A DNA stretch of 64,000 nucleotides from positions 1 through 64,000 of the forward strand of contig NZ_JPGL01000010.1 of assembly GCF_000732615.1 (NCBI RefSeq), read 5' to 3'. Origin of the DNA: Burkholderia paludis. GTDB lineage: Bacteria; Pseudomonadota; Gammaproteobacteria; Burkholderiales; Burkholderiaceae. Position numbers and translations under genes: made by a program. This document shows positions 6,415 to 15,832 of this stretch, piece by piece. The notes under the pieces were generated by a model. That model was not told the origin of the DNA, did no database searches, and was given only the letters and a program-made list of their open reading frames with translations. Position 1 is the first letter of the stretch, and every line of letters begins with the position of its first letter.

Positions 6415-8610
6415 ATGAGCACCGGGGTGTATCGAGCCGTCGCGTTGAACAACGCTTTATTGATCTGTCTGCTGGGCGGCCTCTCGGCCGCGCATGCGCA
6501 AACGCCGCCGAACGAGGCGCCCGGGAACGACGGAACGCTGCCCGCCGTGCGCGTGACGGGCCAGCGGGCCGCGTCGCAGACCGGCGACGCCGCCGGCTAC
6601 GTGCCCGTCACGGCGGTGACGGCGACCAAGACGGACACCCCGCTGATCGAGACGCCGCAGTCCGTGTCGGTCGTCACGAGCGACCAGATGACCGCCCAGG
6701 GGGCGCGCAGCGTCGCCGAGGCGCTGCGCTACACGGCCAGCGTGCTGCCGGAAATCTACGGCGATTCGTCGGGCGGCTCGCCATACCTGTACAGCCGCGG
6801 CTTCGTGCTCGAACAGTTTCTCGACGGCACGCGCATGCCGAGCGACGCCGGGTACGGCTACGCGATCCCGAACTTCGATCCGTACGGGCTCGAGCGCATC
6901 GACGTGCTGCATGGCCCGTCGTCGGTGCTGTACGGGCAGGCCAACCCCGGCGGCCTCGCGAACCTGGTCAGCAAGCGGCCGACCACGACGCCGGTCCACG
7001 AGGTGTTCTTCTCGACGGGCAGCCACAATCGCGCCGAACTCGGCTTCGATCTCGGCGGCGCGCTGACGGCCGACGGCAAGCTGTCCTACCGCCTGACCGG
7101 CACGGGGCTCGACGCGGACACGCAGGTCAACGGCGTGAAGCAGCAGCGCATCTACATCGCGCCGGCGCTCACGTGGAAACCGGACTCGGACACCACGCTG
7201 ACCGTGCTCGCGAAATACCAGCACGACCCGAGCGTCGGCTACTTCAACTACGTGCCGGCGATCGGCAGCGCGCTGTTCAACCCGAACGGCAGGATCTCGA
7301 GCCACACGAACGTCGGCGATCCCGATTTCGATCACCATACGCGCACCCAGTATTCGGTCGGCTATACGTTCGAACACCGCTTCGATCCCACCTGGACGTT
7401 CCGCCAGAACCTGCGCTACACGGTGGTGAGCGACGATCTCGCGAACGTGTTCCCGTTCCCGAACGGCTACGTTGCCGGCTCGACCACGACCATCAACCGT
7501 TACGCATTCAGGAACGAGGAAACCGGCAAGTTCTTCGACGTCGACAACCAGGCCCAGGCCCGGTTCTCGACGGGGCCGCTGGCCCACACCCTGCTGTTCG
7601 GCTTCGACTTCCAGCGCGTGCTGTACAACGAGACGGTGGGCTCGAACTTCGTCGAGCCGTCGCTGAACCTGTTCAACCCGGTGTACCTGCCGATCACCGC
7701 GCCCAAGACCACGTCCGACGACATGGTGCGCATGAAGCAGTTCGGCGCGTATGCGCAGGACCAGATCGCGTACGGCAAGTGGCGCTTCCTGGTCGGCATG
7801 CGCGAGGACTGGACCTCGTCGGAAGACAACAACCCGCTGCAGGGCTACGACATCGCGCAGTCGTCGCGCGCCTTCACCTGGCGGACCGGCGTCGTCTACC
7901 TGTTCGACAACGGCCTCGCCCCGTATGCGAGCTACGCGAAATCGTTCGATCCGCAGATCGGCCTGACCTACGCCGGCGGCCCGCTGCGACCGCGAACCGC
8001 GCAGCAGTACGAAATCGGCGTGAAGTTCCAGCCGCAGAACTACAACAGCTTCGTGACGGCGGCGCTGTTCGACCTGCGCGAGCGCAACGTCGCCAGCAGC
8101 GATACCGATCACCCCGGCTACAGCCTGCAGATCGGCGAGGTCCGCGCGCGCGGGCTCGAACTCGAAGGCCATGCGAGCCTGAGCGACAACCTCGACATCG
8201 CCGCGTCGTACACGTACCTCAGCAGCGTCACCACGGAATCGAACCTGACCGGCACGACGCTGGCCGGCGCGGCCGTGTCGCTGCAGGGGCTGCAGACGTG
8301 GGGCATTCCGCGCCACGTGGCCGCCGCCTGGTTCGACTACACGCTGCATGGCGGCACGTTCCGCGGCCTCGGCTTCGGCAGCGGGCTGCGCTACATCGGC
8401 GGCAGCTACGACCAGACGAACACGGTCCACGTCGGGGCGCGCACGCTGGTCGACGCGACGGTTCACTACGACACCGGCACGCACTGGCTGTTCTCGCTGA
8501 ACGGCAAGAACCTGTTCAACCGCACCTACGTGGCGTCGTGCCGCACGGGCACCATCTGCCAGTACGGCGACGGCGTGGAAGTCCTCGCCACGGCCCGCTA
8601 TCGCTGGTGA
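6415..8610 (+). CDS. TonB-dependent siderophore receptor
   Basis: A 731-residue outer-membrane gated channel that imports a ferric or other metal-chelate complex using TonB energy. A signal peptide ends near residue 28 (LSAAHA then QT). The plug domain shows IETPQSVSVVTSDQM, EALRYTASVLPE and GPSSVLYGQANPGGLANLVS, typical of the FhuA/FpvA siderophore class; the beta barrel ends in the aromatic-terminated ATARYRW. There is no N-terminal signalling (STN) extension, so it is not a sigma-factor transducer, consistent with control by the divergent AraC-type gene and Fur. The start ATG has GAAGGAAG at 6403-6410; the alternative TTG at 6358 would add 19 residues before the signal peptide. It heads the import operon. 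Confidence 0.95.
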   Translation: MSTGVYRAVALNNALLICLLGGLSAAHAQTPPNEAPGNDGTLPAVRVTGQRAASQTGDAAGYVPVTAVTATKTDTPLIETPQSVSVVTSDQMTAQGARSVAEALRYTASVLPEIYGDSSGGSPYLYSRGFVLEQFLDGTRMPSDAGYGYAIPNFDPYGLERIDVLHGPSSVLYGQANPGGLANLVSKRPTTTPVHEVFFSTGSHNRAELGFDLGGALTADGKLSYRLTGTGLDADTQVNGVKQQRIYIAPALTWKPDSDTTLTVLAKYQHDPSVGYFNYVPAIGSALFNPNGRISSHTNVGDPDFDHHTRTQYSVGYTFEHRFDPTWTFRQNLRYTVVSDDLANVFPFPNGYVAGSTTTINRYAFRNEETGKFFDVDNQAQARFSTGPLAHTLLFGFDFQRVLYNETVGSNFVEPSLNLFNPVYLPITAPKTTSDDMVRMKQFGAYAQDQIAYGKWRFLVGMREDWTSSEDNNPLQGYDIAQSSRAFTWRTGVVYLFDNGLAPYASYAKSFDPQIGLTYAGGPLRPRTAQQYEIGVKFQPQNYNSFVTAALFDLRERNVASSDTDHPGYSLQIGEVRARGLELEGHASLSDNLDIAASYTYLSSVTTESNLTGTTLAGAAVSLQGLQTWGIPRHVAAAWFDYTLHGGTFRGLGFGSGLRYIGGSYDQTNTVHVGARTLVDATVHYDTGTHWLFSLNGKNLFNRTYVASCRTGTICQYGDGVEVLATARYRW

Positions 8611-8626
8611 GCAGGGAGAATCGAAC

Positions 8627-9478
8627 GTGCTGACCGACATGCGCGCATCGTCGCCCGAACGAACGCCGGACCCGCGCGCGGCGCCTGCGGGCGCCGCCGC
8701 CGCGCCCCCGCTGTACCGGCTCGACGGCGTATCGTTCCGGGCCGACGGCCGCGTCCTGCTGCAACCGCTCGACCTGACGCTCGGCGCCGGACGCATGATC
8801 GCGCTGATCGGCCACAACGGCTCGGGCAAGAGCACGCTGCTCAAGCTGCTCGCCCGCCAGCAGCGGCCGTCGGGCGGCTCGGTGCGGCTGCACGGCACCG
8901 GGCTCGACGCATGGCCGGCGCGCGATTTCGCGCGGCAGGTCGCGTACCTGCCGCAGCATCCGCCGCTGGAAACCGGCATGACCGCACGCGAACTGGTGGC
9001 GCTCGGCCGCTACCCGTGGCGCGGCCCGTTCGGCCGCCTGCGCGCCGACGACCATGCGCGGATCGACGAGGCGCTGCGCGTGACCGACACGCTGCGCTTC
9101 GGCGACGCGCTCGTCGACCACCTGTCGGGTGGCGAACGGCAGCGCGTGTGGCTCGCGATGCTGGTCGCGCAGGGCGCATCCTGCCTGCTGCTCGACGAGC
9201 CCACGTCGGCGCTCGACATCGCGCACCAGATCGAGGTGCTGCGGCTGCTGCGCGAGCTGACCGACGCCCAGCGCCTGACCGTCGTCATCGTGCTGCACGA
9301 CATCAACCTCGCCGCCCGCTTCTGCGACGAACTCGTCGCGCTGCACGGCGGCCGGCTGCTCGTCAGCGGCACGCCGGCCGAGCTGATGCGCGGCGACGTA
9401 CTCGAATCGATTTACGGTATTCCCATGGACATCGTCATGCATCCGCATAGCGGCAGCCGTCTCGGCGTGGCGCGCTGA
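8627..9478 (+). CDS. Siderophore ABC importer, ATP-binding subunit (FhuC/FecE-like)
   Basis: A 283-residue cytoplasmic ATPase that powers uptake through the FhuB-like permease two genes downstream. It shows Walker A GHNGSGKST near 62-70, the signature LSGGERQR, Walker B LLLDEPTSALD and the switch histidine in VLHD. The start is a GTG preceded by AGGGAG 8 bases upstream; the first 25 or so residues are a Pro/Ala-rich leader absent from many relatives, so an ATG at 8639 is possible. It begins 16 bp after the receptor stop, and 1 bp separates it from the binding-protein gene. Confidence 0.94.
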   Translation: MLTDMRASSPERTPDPRAAPAGAAAAPPLYRLDGVSFRADGRVLLQPLDLTLGAGRMIALIGHNGSGKSTLLKLLARQQRPSGGSVRLHGTGLDAWPARDFARQVAYLPQHPPLETGMTARELVALGRYPWRGPFGRLRADDHARIDEALRVTDTLRFGDALVDHLSGGERQRVWLAMLVAQGASCLLLDEPTSALDIAHQIEVLRLLRELTDAQRLTVVIVLHDINLAARFCDELVALHGGRLLVSGTPAELMRGDVLESIYGIPMDIVMHPHSGSRLGVAR

Positions 9479-9479
9479 C

Positions 9480-10412
9480 ATGCGGCGCCGCCCTTTCCTG
9501 AGCACCGCGCTGCTCGCGCCGCTGCTCGCCGCGACGTTGCCGGCGGCGCGCGCCGCGCTGCCCGCGCGCGAACCCCGGATCGTCGTGCTCGACTGGGGCC
9601 TCGCGGAAACGCTGCTCGCGCTCGGCGTCACGCCGGCAGGCGTCGCCGAGATCGACGCGTACAACGACAGCGTGGTCGCGCCGCGCGTGCCGGCGCGGGT
9701 GCCCGACGTCGGCCTGCGTCTCGCGCCCGACCTCGAACTGCTTCAGCAGCTCGCCCCCGACCTGATCCTGATCAATTCGAGCCAGGAATCGCAGCGCGCG
9801 ATACTCGAACGCGTCGCGCCGGTCCGTGCGTTCGCGGTGTATACGGATGCCGGCGCGCCCTATCGCCACTCGGAAGACATCACGCGGCAGCTCGCCGCGC
9901 TGTGCGGCCGCGCGAGCGCGGGCCAGGCGCTGATCGATGAGGTCGCAGGCGCGATCGCGGCAGACCGCGCGCGCCTCGCCGCGCACCGGCGCACGCTGCA
10001 ACCGACGCGCGGGGCGCCGCGGCCGCTCTACCTGATCCGCTTCTTCGACAGCCGCCACATCGGCATCTACGGCGCGCGCAGCCTGTTCCAGGACGTGCTG
10101 GACGCGCTCGGCGTCGCCAACGCGTGGCGCGGCCCGACCGACTACTGGGGGATCGGCGTGGCCGGCATCGAGCGGCTGGCCGCCACGCCCGACGCCGACG
10201 TGCTGTGGTTCGATCCGCTGCCCCCCGGCGTCGCGCGCACGCTGGCGGCCAATCGCCTGTGGCACGCGCTGCCGGCGGTAAGCGCCGGGCGCGTCGCGTC
10301 GCTGCCGCCGTTCTGGGGCTTCGGCATGCTGCCGTCGGCGGCCCGCTTCTCCCGCGTGCTGACCGCGTCGCTCACGCGCCCGGGCGCCTCCGGCGCAGGG
10401 AGCCGCGCATGA
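9480..10412 (+). CDS. Siderophore ABC importer, periplasmic binding protein (FhuD/FecB-like)
   Basis: A 310-residue exported binding protein of the class III (helical-backbone) fold that carries the metal-chelate from the receptor to the inner-membrane permease. An N-terminal signal peptide with an arginine-rich start (MRRRPFLSTALLAPLLAATL) ends near ARAA, possibly Tat-type. The family landmarks PRIVVLDWGLAETLLALGV and LAPDLELLQQLAPDLILINS are present. It has no lipobox cysteine. Its stop overlaps the permease start (ATGA), indicating translational coupling. Confidence 0.92.
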   Translation: MRRRPFLSTALLAPLLAATLPAARAALPAREPRIVVLDWGLAETLLALGVTPAGVAEIDAYNDSVVAPRVPARVPDVGLRLAPDLELLQQLAPDLILINSSQESQRAILERVAPVRAFAVYTDAGAPYRHSEDITRQLAALCGRASAGQALIDEVAGAIAADRARLAAHRRTLQPTRGAPRPLYLIRFFDSRHIGIYGARSLFQDVLDALGVANAWRGPTDYWGIGVAGIERLAATPDADVLWFDPLPPGVARTLAANRLWHALPAVSAGRVASLPPFWGFGMLPSAARFSRVLTASLTRPGASGAGSRA

Positions 10413-12427
10413 ACGTCGTCAGTGTGCGCGCGCCGCGCCTGCCGTCCCGCGCGTGGCTGCCGGTGCTGGGCACCGCGATCGCGCTGGCGCTCGCCGTCTC
10501 GCTCAGCCTCGCAAGCCTGTCGGCGCTGCTGCCGCCCGCGCTCTGGTGGCGCGCGCTGTGGTCGCCGGACGCGCATGCGCTGCCGCAGATCGTCGTGCAC
10601 GACAGCTGGTTGCCGCGCCTGCTCGTGAGCTGGCTGTGCGGCGCCGTGCTGGGGCTGGCCGGCACGGTGTTCCAGCAGGTGCTGCGCAATCCGCTGGCCG
10701 AGCCGATGACGCTCGGCGTGTCCGCCGGCGCCCAGCTCGCGCTGACCGCGGCGACGCTCTGGGCCCCCGTGCTGCTCGCGAGCGCGCAATGGGTCGCGTT
10801 CGGCGGCGCGCTGCTGGCCGCGCTGATCGTGTTCGGCCTGTCGTGGCGCAGCGGCTTCGCGCCGGCCGGCGTCGCGGTCGCGGGGCTCGTCGTCACGCTG
10901 TACTGCGGCTCGATCGTCGTCGCGTTGCAGCTGTTCCATGCGCCGTACCTGCGCGGCCTGTTCATCTGGGGCGGCGGTTCGCTCGTCCAGCAGGACTGGA
11001 GCAGCGTGACGCTGCTCGCGTCGCGCCTCGCGATCGGCGGCCTGTGCGCGCTCCTGATGCTCAAGCCGATGACGCTGTTCGGCCTCGACGACGCCAACGC
11101 CCGCAGCCTCGGCCTGCCGCTGCAGCACATGCGGCTCGCCGCGCTCGCGCTGGCGGTGGCGTTGAGCGCGGCCGTCGTGGGGGCTGTCGGCGTGATCGGC
11201 TTCGTCGGTCTCGCGGCGCCCGCGCTCGCCCGCCTGTCCGGCGCGCGGCGCCTGCCGCAGCGCCTGCTGAGCGCGCCGCTGTACGGCGCGCTGCTGCTCT
11301 GGCTCGCGGACCAGGCCGTGCAGCGCCTGTCGGGCGCGATGGGCGACCTGTTGCCGACCGGCGCCGCGACCGCGCTGTTCGGCGCGCCGCTGATGCTGCT
11401 GCTGCTCGCCCGTGTGCATCGCGCGACGCATCTGTCTGCCCGCCCGGAGAACGCGGGCCGTGCCGGCGTCGTCGGCGCACGGGTGCTGCGCCGGCGCGCG
11501 CTCGCGCTCGTGCTGCTGACGATCGCGGCGGGCGCGCTCGCGCTGGACTTCGGCCGCGGCGTGCAAGGCTGGCACTTCAGCACGCTGGACGAACTGTCCC
11601 GCATCGCCGTCTGGCGCGTCCCGCGCGCCGGCGTGGCCGCCGCCGCCGGCGCGATGCTCGCGGTCGCGGGCACGCTGATGCAGCGCCTGACCGGCAACCC
11701 GCTCGCGAGCCCCGACGTGCTCGGCGTCAGCAGCGGCGCGGCGCTCGGCCTCGTCGTGCTGGTGCTCGCCGGCTGCGACACCGGGCATGCCGCGCGTCTC
11801 GCCGCGACGTCGGCCGGCGCATTGACGGCGCTGGTGTCGATCCTGTGGTTCTCGCGGCGCTCGCGATTCGCGCCGGACCGCGTGCTGCTCGCCGGCATCG
11901 CCGTCGGCGCGCTGTTCCAGGCGGTCGTCGCCGTCGCGATCGCGGGCGGCGGCGAGCGCGCGGTCGCGCTGCTGCAATGGCTGGCCGGCTCGACCTACAC
12001 GGTCACGCCCGGCGACGCGCTGCATGCCGCGGCATTCGCGCTCGTGCTGTGCGCGCTCGCGCCGCTCGGCGATCGCTGGCTGCAGATCCTGCCGCTCGGC
12101 GACGCGTCCGCGCGGGCGCTCGGCGTCGCCCCGCGCGGCGCCCGCCTCGCGCTGCTGATGCTGATCGCGCTGCTGACCGCGGCCGCCACGCTGATCGTCG
12201 GGCCGCTGTCGTTCGTCGGCCTGACCGCGCCGCATTTCGCGCGCCTGCTGGGCGCGCGCCGCCCGCGCCAGCAGATGCTGATGGCCGCGCTGATCGGCAT
12301 GCTGACCGTCGTCACGGCCGACTGGCTCGGCCGCGTGCTGCTGATGCCGCGCGAGCTGCCGGCCGGCCTCGTCGCGACGCTGATCGGCACCCCTTACCTG
12401 ATATGGCTGCTGGGCCGGCGCCGCTGA
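10409..12427 (+). CDS. Fused siderophore ABC permease (FhuB-like)
   Basis: A 672-residue inner-membrane permease made of two FecCD-type halves joined in one chain, as in FhuB. The first half contains AGTVFQQVLRNPLAEPMTLG and the second AGTLMQRLTGNPLASPDVLG; these paired motifs mark the ATPase-coupling repeats. Each half ends with a GxxGFVGLxAPxxAR-type sequence. About 20 hydrophobic segments are visible. The start MNVVSVRAPRLPSRAW is set by the four-base overlap with the binding-protein stop. Together with the preceding two genes it makes a complete importer. Confidence 0.94.
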   Translation: MNVVSVRAPRLPSRAWLPVLGTAIALALAVSLSLASLSALLPPALWWRALWSPDAHALPQIVVHDSWLPRLLVSWLCGAVLGLAGTVFQQVLRNPLAEPMTLGVSAGAQLALTAATLWAPVLLASAQWVAFGGALLAALIVFGLSWRSGFAPAGVAVAGLVVTLYCGSIVVALQLFHAPYLRGLFIWGGGSLVQQDWSSVTLLASRLAIGGLCALLMLKPMTLFGLDDANARSLGLPLQHMRLAALALAVALSAAVVGAVGVIGFVGLAAPALARLSGARRLPQRLLSAPLYGALLLWLADQAVQRLSGAMGDLLPTGAATALFGAPLMLLLLARVHRATHLSARPENAGRAGVVGARVLRRRALALVLLTIAAGALALDFGRGVQGWHFSTLDELSRIAVWRVPRAGVAAAAGAMLAVAGTLMQRLTGNPLASPDVLGVSSGAALGLVVLVLAGCDTGHAARLAATSAGALTALVSILWFSRRSRFAPDRVLLAGIAVGALFQAVVAVAIAGGGERAVALLQWLAGSTYTVTPGDALHAAAFALVLCALAPLGDRWLQILPLGDASARALGVAPRGARLALLMLIALLTAAATLIVGPLSFVGLTAPHFARLLGARRPRQQMLMAALIGMLTVVTADWLGRVLLMPRELPAGLVATLIGTPYLIWLLGRRR

Positions 12428-12459
12428 ACGCGGAAGCCGGCGGAAACGAGGAACCTTCG

Positions 12460-14163
12460 ATGCTTGTGCAACTTTTCAGACTGCTCAAACGGCTCTGGCC
12501 GATCAGCGTGCTCGCCACCACGATGGGCGCGGCGAGCGGCATCGCGACCGCGGCGCTGCTCGCGCTCACCAACCGCTCGCTGCACGAGGGCGGCGCGGCG
12601 CTGCCCGGGCTGCTGTGGGGCTTCACCGGCCTGTGCGCGCTGGCGCTGGTCGGCGAGATCGTGTCCGACATCGGCAACAACCTCGTCGGCCAGCGCGTGA
12701 TCGCCGCGCTGCGGCGCGATCTGTGCGGCAAGATCATCGCCGCGCCGCTGCGCCAGATCGAGGCCTCCCGCACGCACCGGCTCGTCACCGCGCTGAACCA
12801 GGACATCGATACGATCAGCGCGTTCGCGTTCCTGTTCTCCAGCCTGGCGATCGCGACCGCGACGATCGTCGGCTGCCTCGGCTACCTGTGCGTCCTGTCG
12901 CCCGCGCTGCTGGGCGTCGCGCTGGTCGCGCTCGCGCTCGGCTCGGTCGTGCAGGCGCTGGCCCGGCGCGTCGGCATCCGCCGCTTCGGCGCCGCGCGCG
13001 AGGCCGAAGACCGCCTGCAGAAGCACTACCGCTCGATCACCGACGGTGCGAAGGAACTGCGCCTGAACCTCCCGCGCCGCCGTTTCGTCTACGAACACGA
13101 GCTGTCCGGCACCATCGACGCGATCAGCCGCCTGCGGGTGCGCGCCGCCAACGTGTTCGTGAGCGCGAATGCGTTCGGCTCGCTGCTGTTTTTCGTCGTC
13201 GTCGGCCTGATGCTCGCGCTGCAGCGCTGGACGCCCGGCGCCGACCGCGCGGTCGTCACGGGGTTCGTGCTGGTGCTGCTGTACATGAAAGGACCGATCC
13301 AGGAGATCGTCTCCGCGTTGCCGTCGATCGGCCGCGCGCAGGTCGCGCTCCAGCGCATCACGGAACTGTCCGCCCGGTTCTCGACCCGCGAGCCGTCGCT
13401 CGTCGACAGCGCGCCGGCGGCCGACGCGGCAGCGCGCGCCGACGCCTTCGGCACGCTGTCCCTCGACGCGGTCCGCTACCGTTTCGCGCAGCCGCAGGAC
13501 GAACGCGACATGCCGGCCCAGGGCGGCGGCGGCTTCGAACTCGGGCCGCTCAGCCTGACGATCGAGCGCGGCGAAACGCTCTTCATCGTCGGCGAAAACG
13601 GCTGCGGCAAGACGACCCTGATCAAGCTGCTGCTCGGCCTTTACCGGCCCGACGCCGGGCAATTGCGGCTCGACGGCGAGCCGGTGGGCGACGCGCAGCT
13701 CGACGCCTATCGCCAGCTGTTTTCCGCCGTGTTCTCCGACTACTACCTGTTCGATACGCTGCTGCCCGGCGAAGCCGACCTCACCGCCGAGGCGCGGCGC
13801 TACCTGGAGCGGCTCGGGATCTCGCACAAGGTCGCGATCCGCGACGGCGCGTTCTCGACCACGGACCTGTCGACCGGCCAGCGCAAGCGGCTCGCGCTCG
13901 TCCATGCGTACCTGGAGCGCCGCCCGGTGATGGTCCTCGACGAATGGGCGGCCGATCAGGACCCGACGTTCCGGCGCATCTTCTATACCGAGATCCTTCC
14001 GGACCTGAAACGCCAGGGCAAGACGCTGATCGTGATTTCCCACGACGACCGCTATTTCAACGCCGCCGATCGCTATATCCGCCTCGACGAAGGGCGCATC
14101 GTCGAGGACGTGCGGCTTCGCCCGGTGGCGCCCGCCGCGCCGGCGGCGGTGCGTGTGTCGTGA
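12460..14163 (+). CDS. PvdE/SyrD-like ABC exporter (membrane domain fused to ATPase)
   Basis: A 567-residue half-transporter of the cyclic-peptide/siderophore exporter family, which moves peptide or siderophore precursors from cytoplasm to periplasm. Residues 1-310 hold six hydrophobic segments and the ATPase domain follows from about 345: Walker A GENGCGKTT from residue 378, the non-canonical signature LSTGQRKRLA and Walker B VMVLDEWAADQDP, all typical of PvdE. It is 32 bp downstream of the permease and is probably the last gene of the Fur-box operon. Its presence implies that the strain exports the compound it imports. It converges on the GNAT end of the biosynthetic operon. Confidence 0.92.
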   Translation: MLVQLFRLLKRLWPISVLATTMGAASGIATAALLALTNRSLHEGGAALPGLLWGFTGLCALALVGEIVSDIGNNLVGQRVIAALRRDLCGKIIAAPLRQIEASRTHRLVTALNQDIDTISAFAFLFSSLAIATATIVGCLGYLCVLSPALLGVALVALALGSVVQALARRVGIRRFGAAREAEDRLQKHYRSITDGAKELRLNLPRRRFVYEHELSGTIDAISRLRVRAANVFVSANAFGSLLFFVVVGLMLALQRWTPGADRAVVTGFVLVLLYMKGPIQEIVSALPSIGRAQVALQRITELSARFSTREPSLVDSAPAADAAARADAFGTLSLDAVRYRFAQPQDERDMPAQGGGGFELGPLSLTIERGETLFIVGENGCGKTTLIKLLLGLYRPDAGQLRLDGEPVGDAQLDAYRQLFSAVFSDYYLFDTLLPGEADLTAEARRYLERLGISHKVAIRDGAFSTTDLSTGQRKRLALVHAYLERRPVMVLDEWAADQDPTFRRIFYTEILPDLKRQGKTLIVISHDDRYFNAADRYIRLDEGRIVEDVRLRPVAPAAPAAVRVS

Positions 14164-14342
14164 CGGGGCGAGCGGCGCGGGCGCACGCTTCGGCGTTGCG
14201 CCGGGCCTGGCGCGACGCTGCCTCGCCGGAGCGGCCCGGGCCGTGTTCCGCACGCCAGCGGGCCGCGTCCGCCACGCTCGCGTGACGAACATGGCCCGCG
14301 ATGGCGCGAAAGGCGCACGTCGCCGCTCGCGCGGCGCCCCCG

Positions 14343-14906
14343 TCAATCGCCCGCCCGCCGATACCGGAAATACTGCTTGTCCACCCACTCGACGCCACGC
14401 CGCCCGTCGCTGAGCATGTCGTTCGGCACCTTCACCGACCCGAACGGCTCGAACCCGAGCCGCACATAGAGCCGGTGCGCGGCGAGCGCATTGCCGTTGC
14501 TGCGCACGATCACGTCCCGGCAGCCTGGCGCCGCTTCGTCGACACAGCGCCGCACCAGCGCTTCGCCGAGCCCGCGCGAACGCCAGCCCGGCGCAACCGC
14601 CAGTTCGGCGATCGACGTCACGGGCCCGTCGCCGAGCGTCGCGCGCAACGACGCCGGCAGCTTGCGGTCGTAACCCGAATCGGCCGACAGCAGGAACCCG
14701 GCGAGCGTGTCGCCGGCCAGCCACAGATGGCAGCGCGCGGCGTGCTCGTCGAACAGCCGGTAGATCCAGCCGCGCTCGCCCGCCTCGTCGAGATAGTGTC
14801 CGGCGTACGCGCCGGTCGTGAACGCCTCCATGTACAGGGCGAGCACCGGCCTCTCCCACGCATGGAACAGGCCGATCCCGCCGGAGTGCAGCTCGCACGT
14901 CGTCAT
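14343..14906 (-). CDS. GNAT-family N-acetyltransferase
   Basis: A 187-residue acyltransferase of the GNAT fold. The acetyl-CoA binding loop is APGWRSRGLGEALVRRC (Q/RxxGxG/A type), preceded by the strand SIAELAVA and followed by NALAAHRLYVRLGFEPFG. The acceptor is unknown. It starts 9 bp after the nicotianamine-synthase-like gene stop and is the last gene of the minus-strand operon, so it may acetylate the product (tailoring or self-resistance) or an intermediate. Its stop is 179 bp from the convergent exporter gene, with no clear terminator between them. Confidence 0.85.
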   Translation of the reverse strand: MTTCELHSGGIGLFHAWERPVLALYMEAFTTGAYAGHYLDEAGERGWIYRLFDEHAARCHLWLAGDTLAGFLLSADSGYDRKLPASLRATLGDGPVTSIAELAVAPGWRSRGLGEALVRRCVDEAAPGCRDVIVRSNGNALAAHRLYVRLGFEPFGSVKVPNDMLSDGRRGVEWVDKQYFRYRRAGD

Positions 14907-14915
14907 CCCGCCCTC

Positions 14916-15785
14916 CTACCGTTCGAGCGCATAGGCCGTGCTCACCAGCAGCGACGAGCACAGCGACGCCAGCCGCACCAGCGGCAGCCCGGCCGCATCG
15001 AAGCCGTAGTTCGGATAGAAGTACTGCCCGAGCCCCTGCACCTGCCGCTCGATCACGATCACGCGACGATCGCGCGGCGCCGTCTCGACGATTCGTCTGA
15101 CGATCTCCACCTTGTTCTCGATGTGGATCGACAGGATGACGATGTCGCACGCGCCGTAGTCGTACGCCGCGCCGTCCGCGTGGACCATCGCGATCGCATC
15201 GCGGCGATAGCGCGCCGGGTGCAGCGCGCACAGGTGATCGACGAAACGCTCGCCGGTCCTGAGCGATTCCTCGCTGAGATCCAGCCCGACGATGCGCGCG
15301 CCGCTGAACGACTGCATGAACAGCAGCGACAGCGGCATCCCGCCCGAGCCGACCATCGCCACCGTCGCATCCGCGGACATGTCCGACAGGAACATCTCGG
15401 TTCGCGCGAGCAGCCGGTAAATTTCCGCGTAGTACTCCTTGATGATCAGCAACAATCCCTCGCTCGACGGCCCGGCGCGCAGCACGTCGCTCATCTGCCG
15501 CTCGAAGCGCACCTCGTTGTCGAGCGACAGGGCCTGGAAGCGCTTCATGTACTCGCGCACCGTCGCGTCGCGCAGGAAGCGCTCCGTCTCGTGTGCATCG
15601 AGCAACGGGGACAGCAGGTAGTTGCGGATCAGCAGCGTCTTCGCGAAACACGCGCGCAGATCGTGCCGGTCCGGCGACTCGAACAGCTCGTCGATCCAGC
15701 GGTGGATCTGGGTCTTCACGAAGTCGATGCGGTGCTGGGTATCGTTGGCCGCGCAACGCGGCGCGAGCGGCAGGGTGGTCGGCAT
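14916..15785 (-). CDS. Nicotianamine-synthase-like (CntL-type) enzyme
   Basis: A 289-residue protein with a class I SAM-binding fold arranged as in nicotianamine synthases. The nucleotide motif is VGSGGMPLSLL (145-155), followed by ARIVGLDLSEESLRTG, then DIVILSIHIENK (214-225) and RRVIVIERQVQGLGQYFYP. Nicotianamine synthases use the aminobutyrate part of SAM, not its methyl, to build metal-chelating carboxylic-acid amines; bacterial CntL enzymes transfer one such unit to histidine for staphylopine-type metallophores. The N-terminal helical part (residues 15-130) also fits. No opine dehydrogenase (CntM) is found nearby, so the product would differ from staphylopine. Gaps to neighbours are 9 and 47 bp. 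An ordinary methyltransferase is the main alternative. Confidence 0.75.
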   Translation of the reverse strand: MPTTLPLAPRCAANDTQHRIDFVKTQIHRWIDELFESPDRHDLRACFAKTLLIRNYLLSPLLDAHETERFLRDATVREYMKRFQALSLDNEVRFERQMSDVLRAGPSSEGLLLIIKEYYAEIYRLLARTEMFLSDMSADATVAMVGSGGMPLSLLFMQSFSGARIVGLDLSEESLRTGERFVDHLCALHPARYRRDAIAMVHADGAAYDYGACDIVILSIHIENKVEIVRRIVETAPRDRRVIVIERQVQGLGQYFYPNYGFDAAGLPLVRLASLCSSLLVSTAYALER

Positions 15786-15832
15786 GTCGGTGTCGATCCG
15801 GTCTCGGGTTGAGGGGTGCCGGCGGGCCGGCG

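Noticed and set aside
6457..8979. 840-codon minus-strand frame opposite the siderophore receptor
   Set aside because: Composition is Arg/Ala/Val-rich without domains; the plus strand encodes a complete TonB-dependent receptor with ribosome binding site.
10142..12235. 697-codon minus-strand frame opposite the permease
   Set aside because: Gln/Arg/Ala-rich shadow of a hydrophobic membrane protein.
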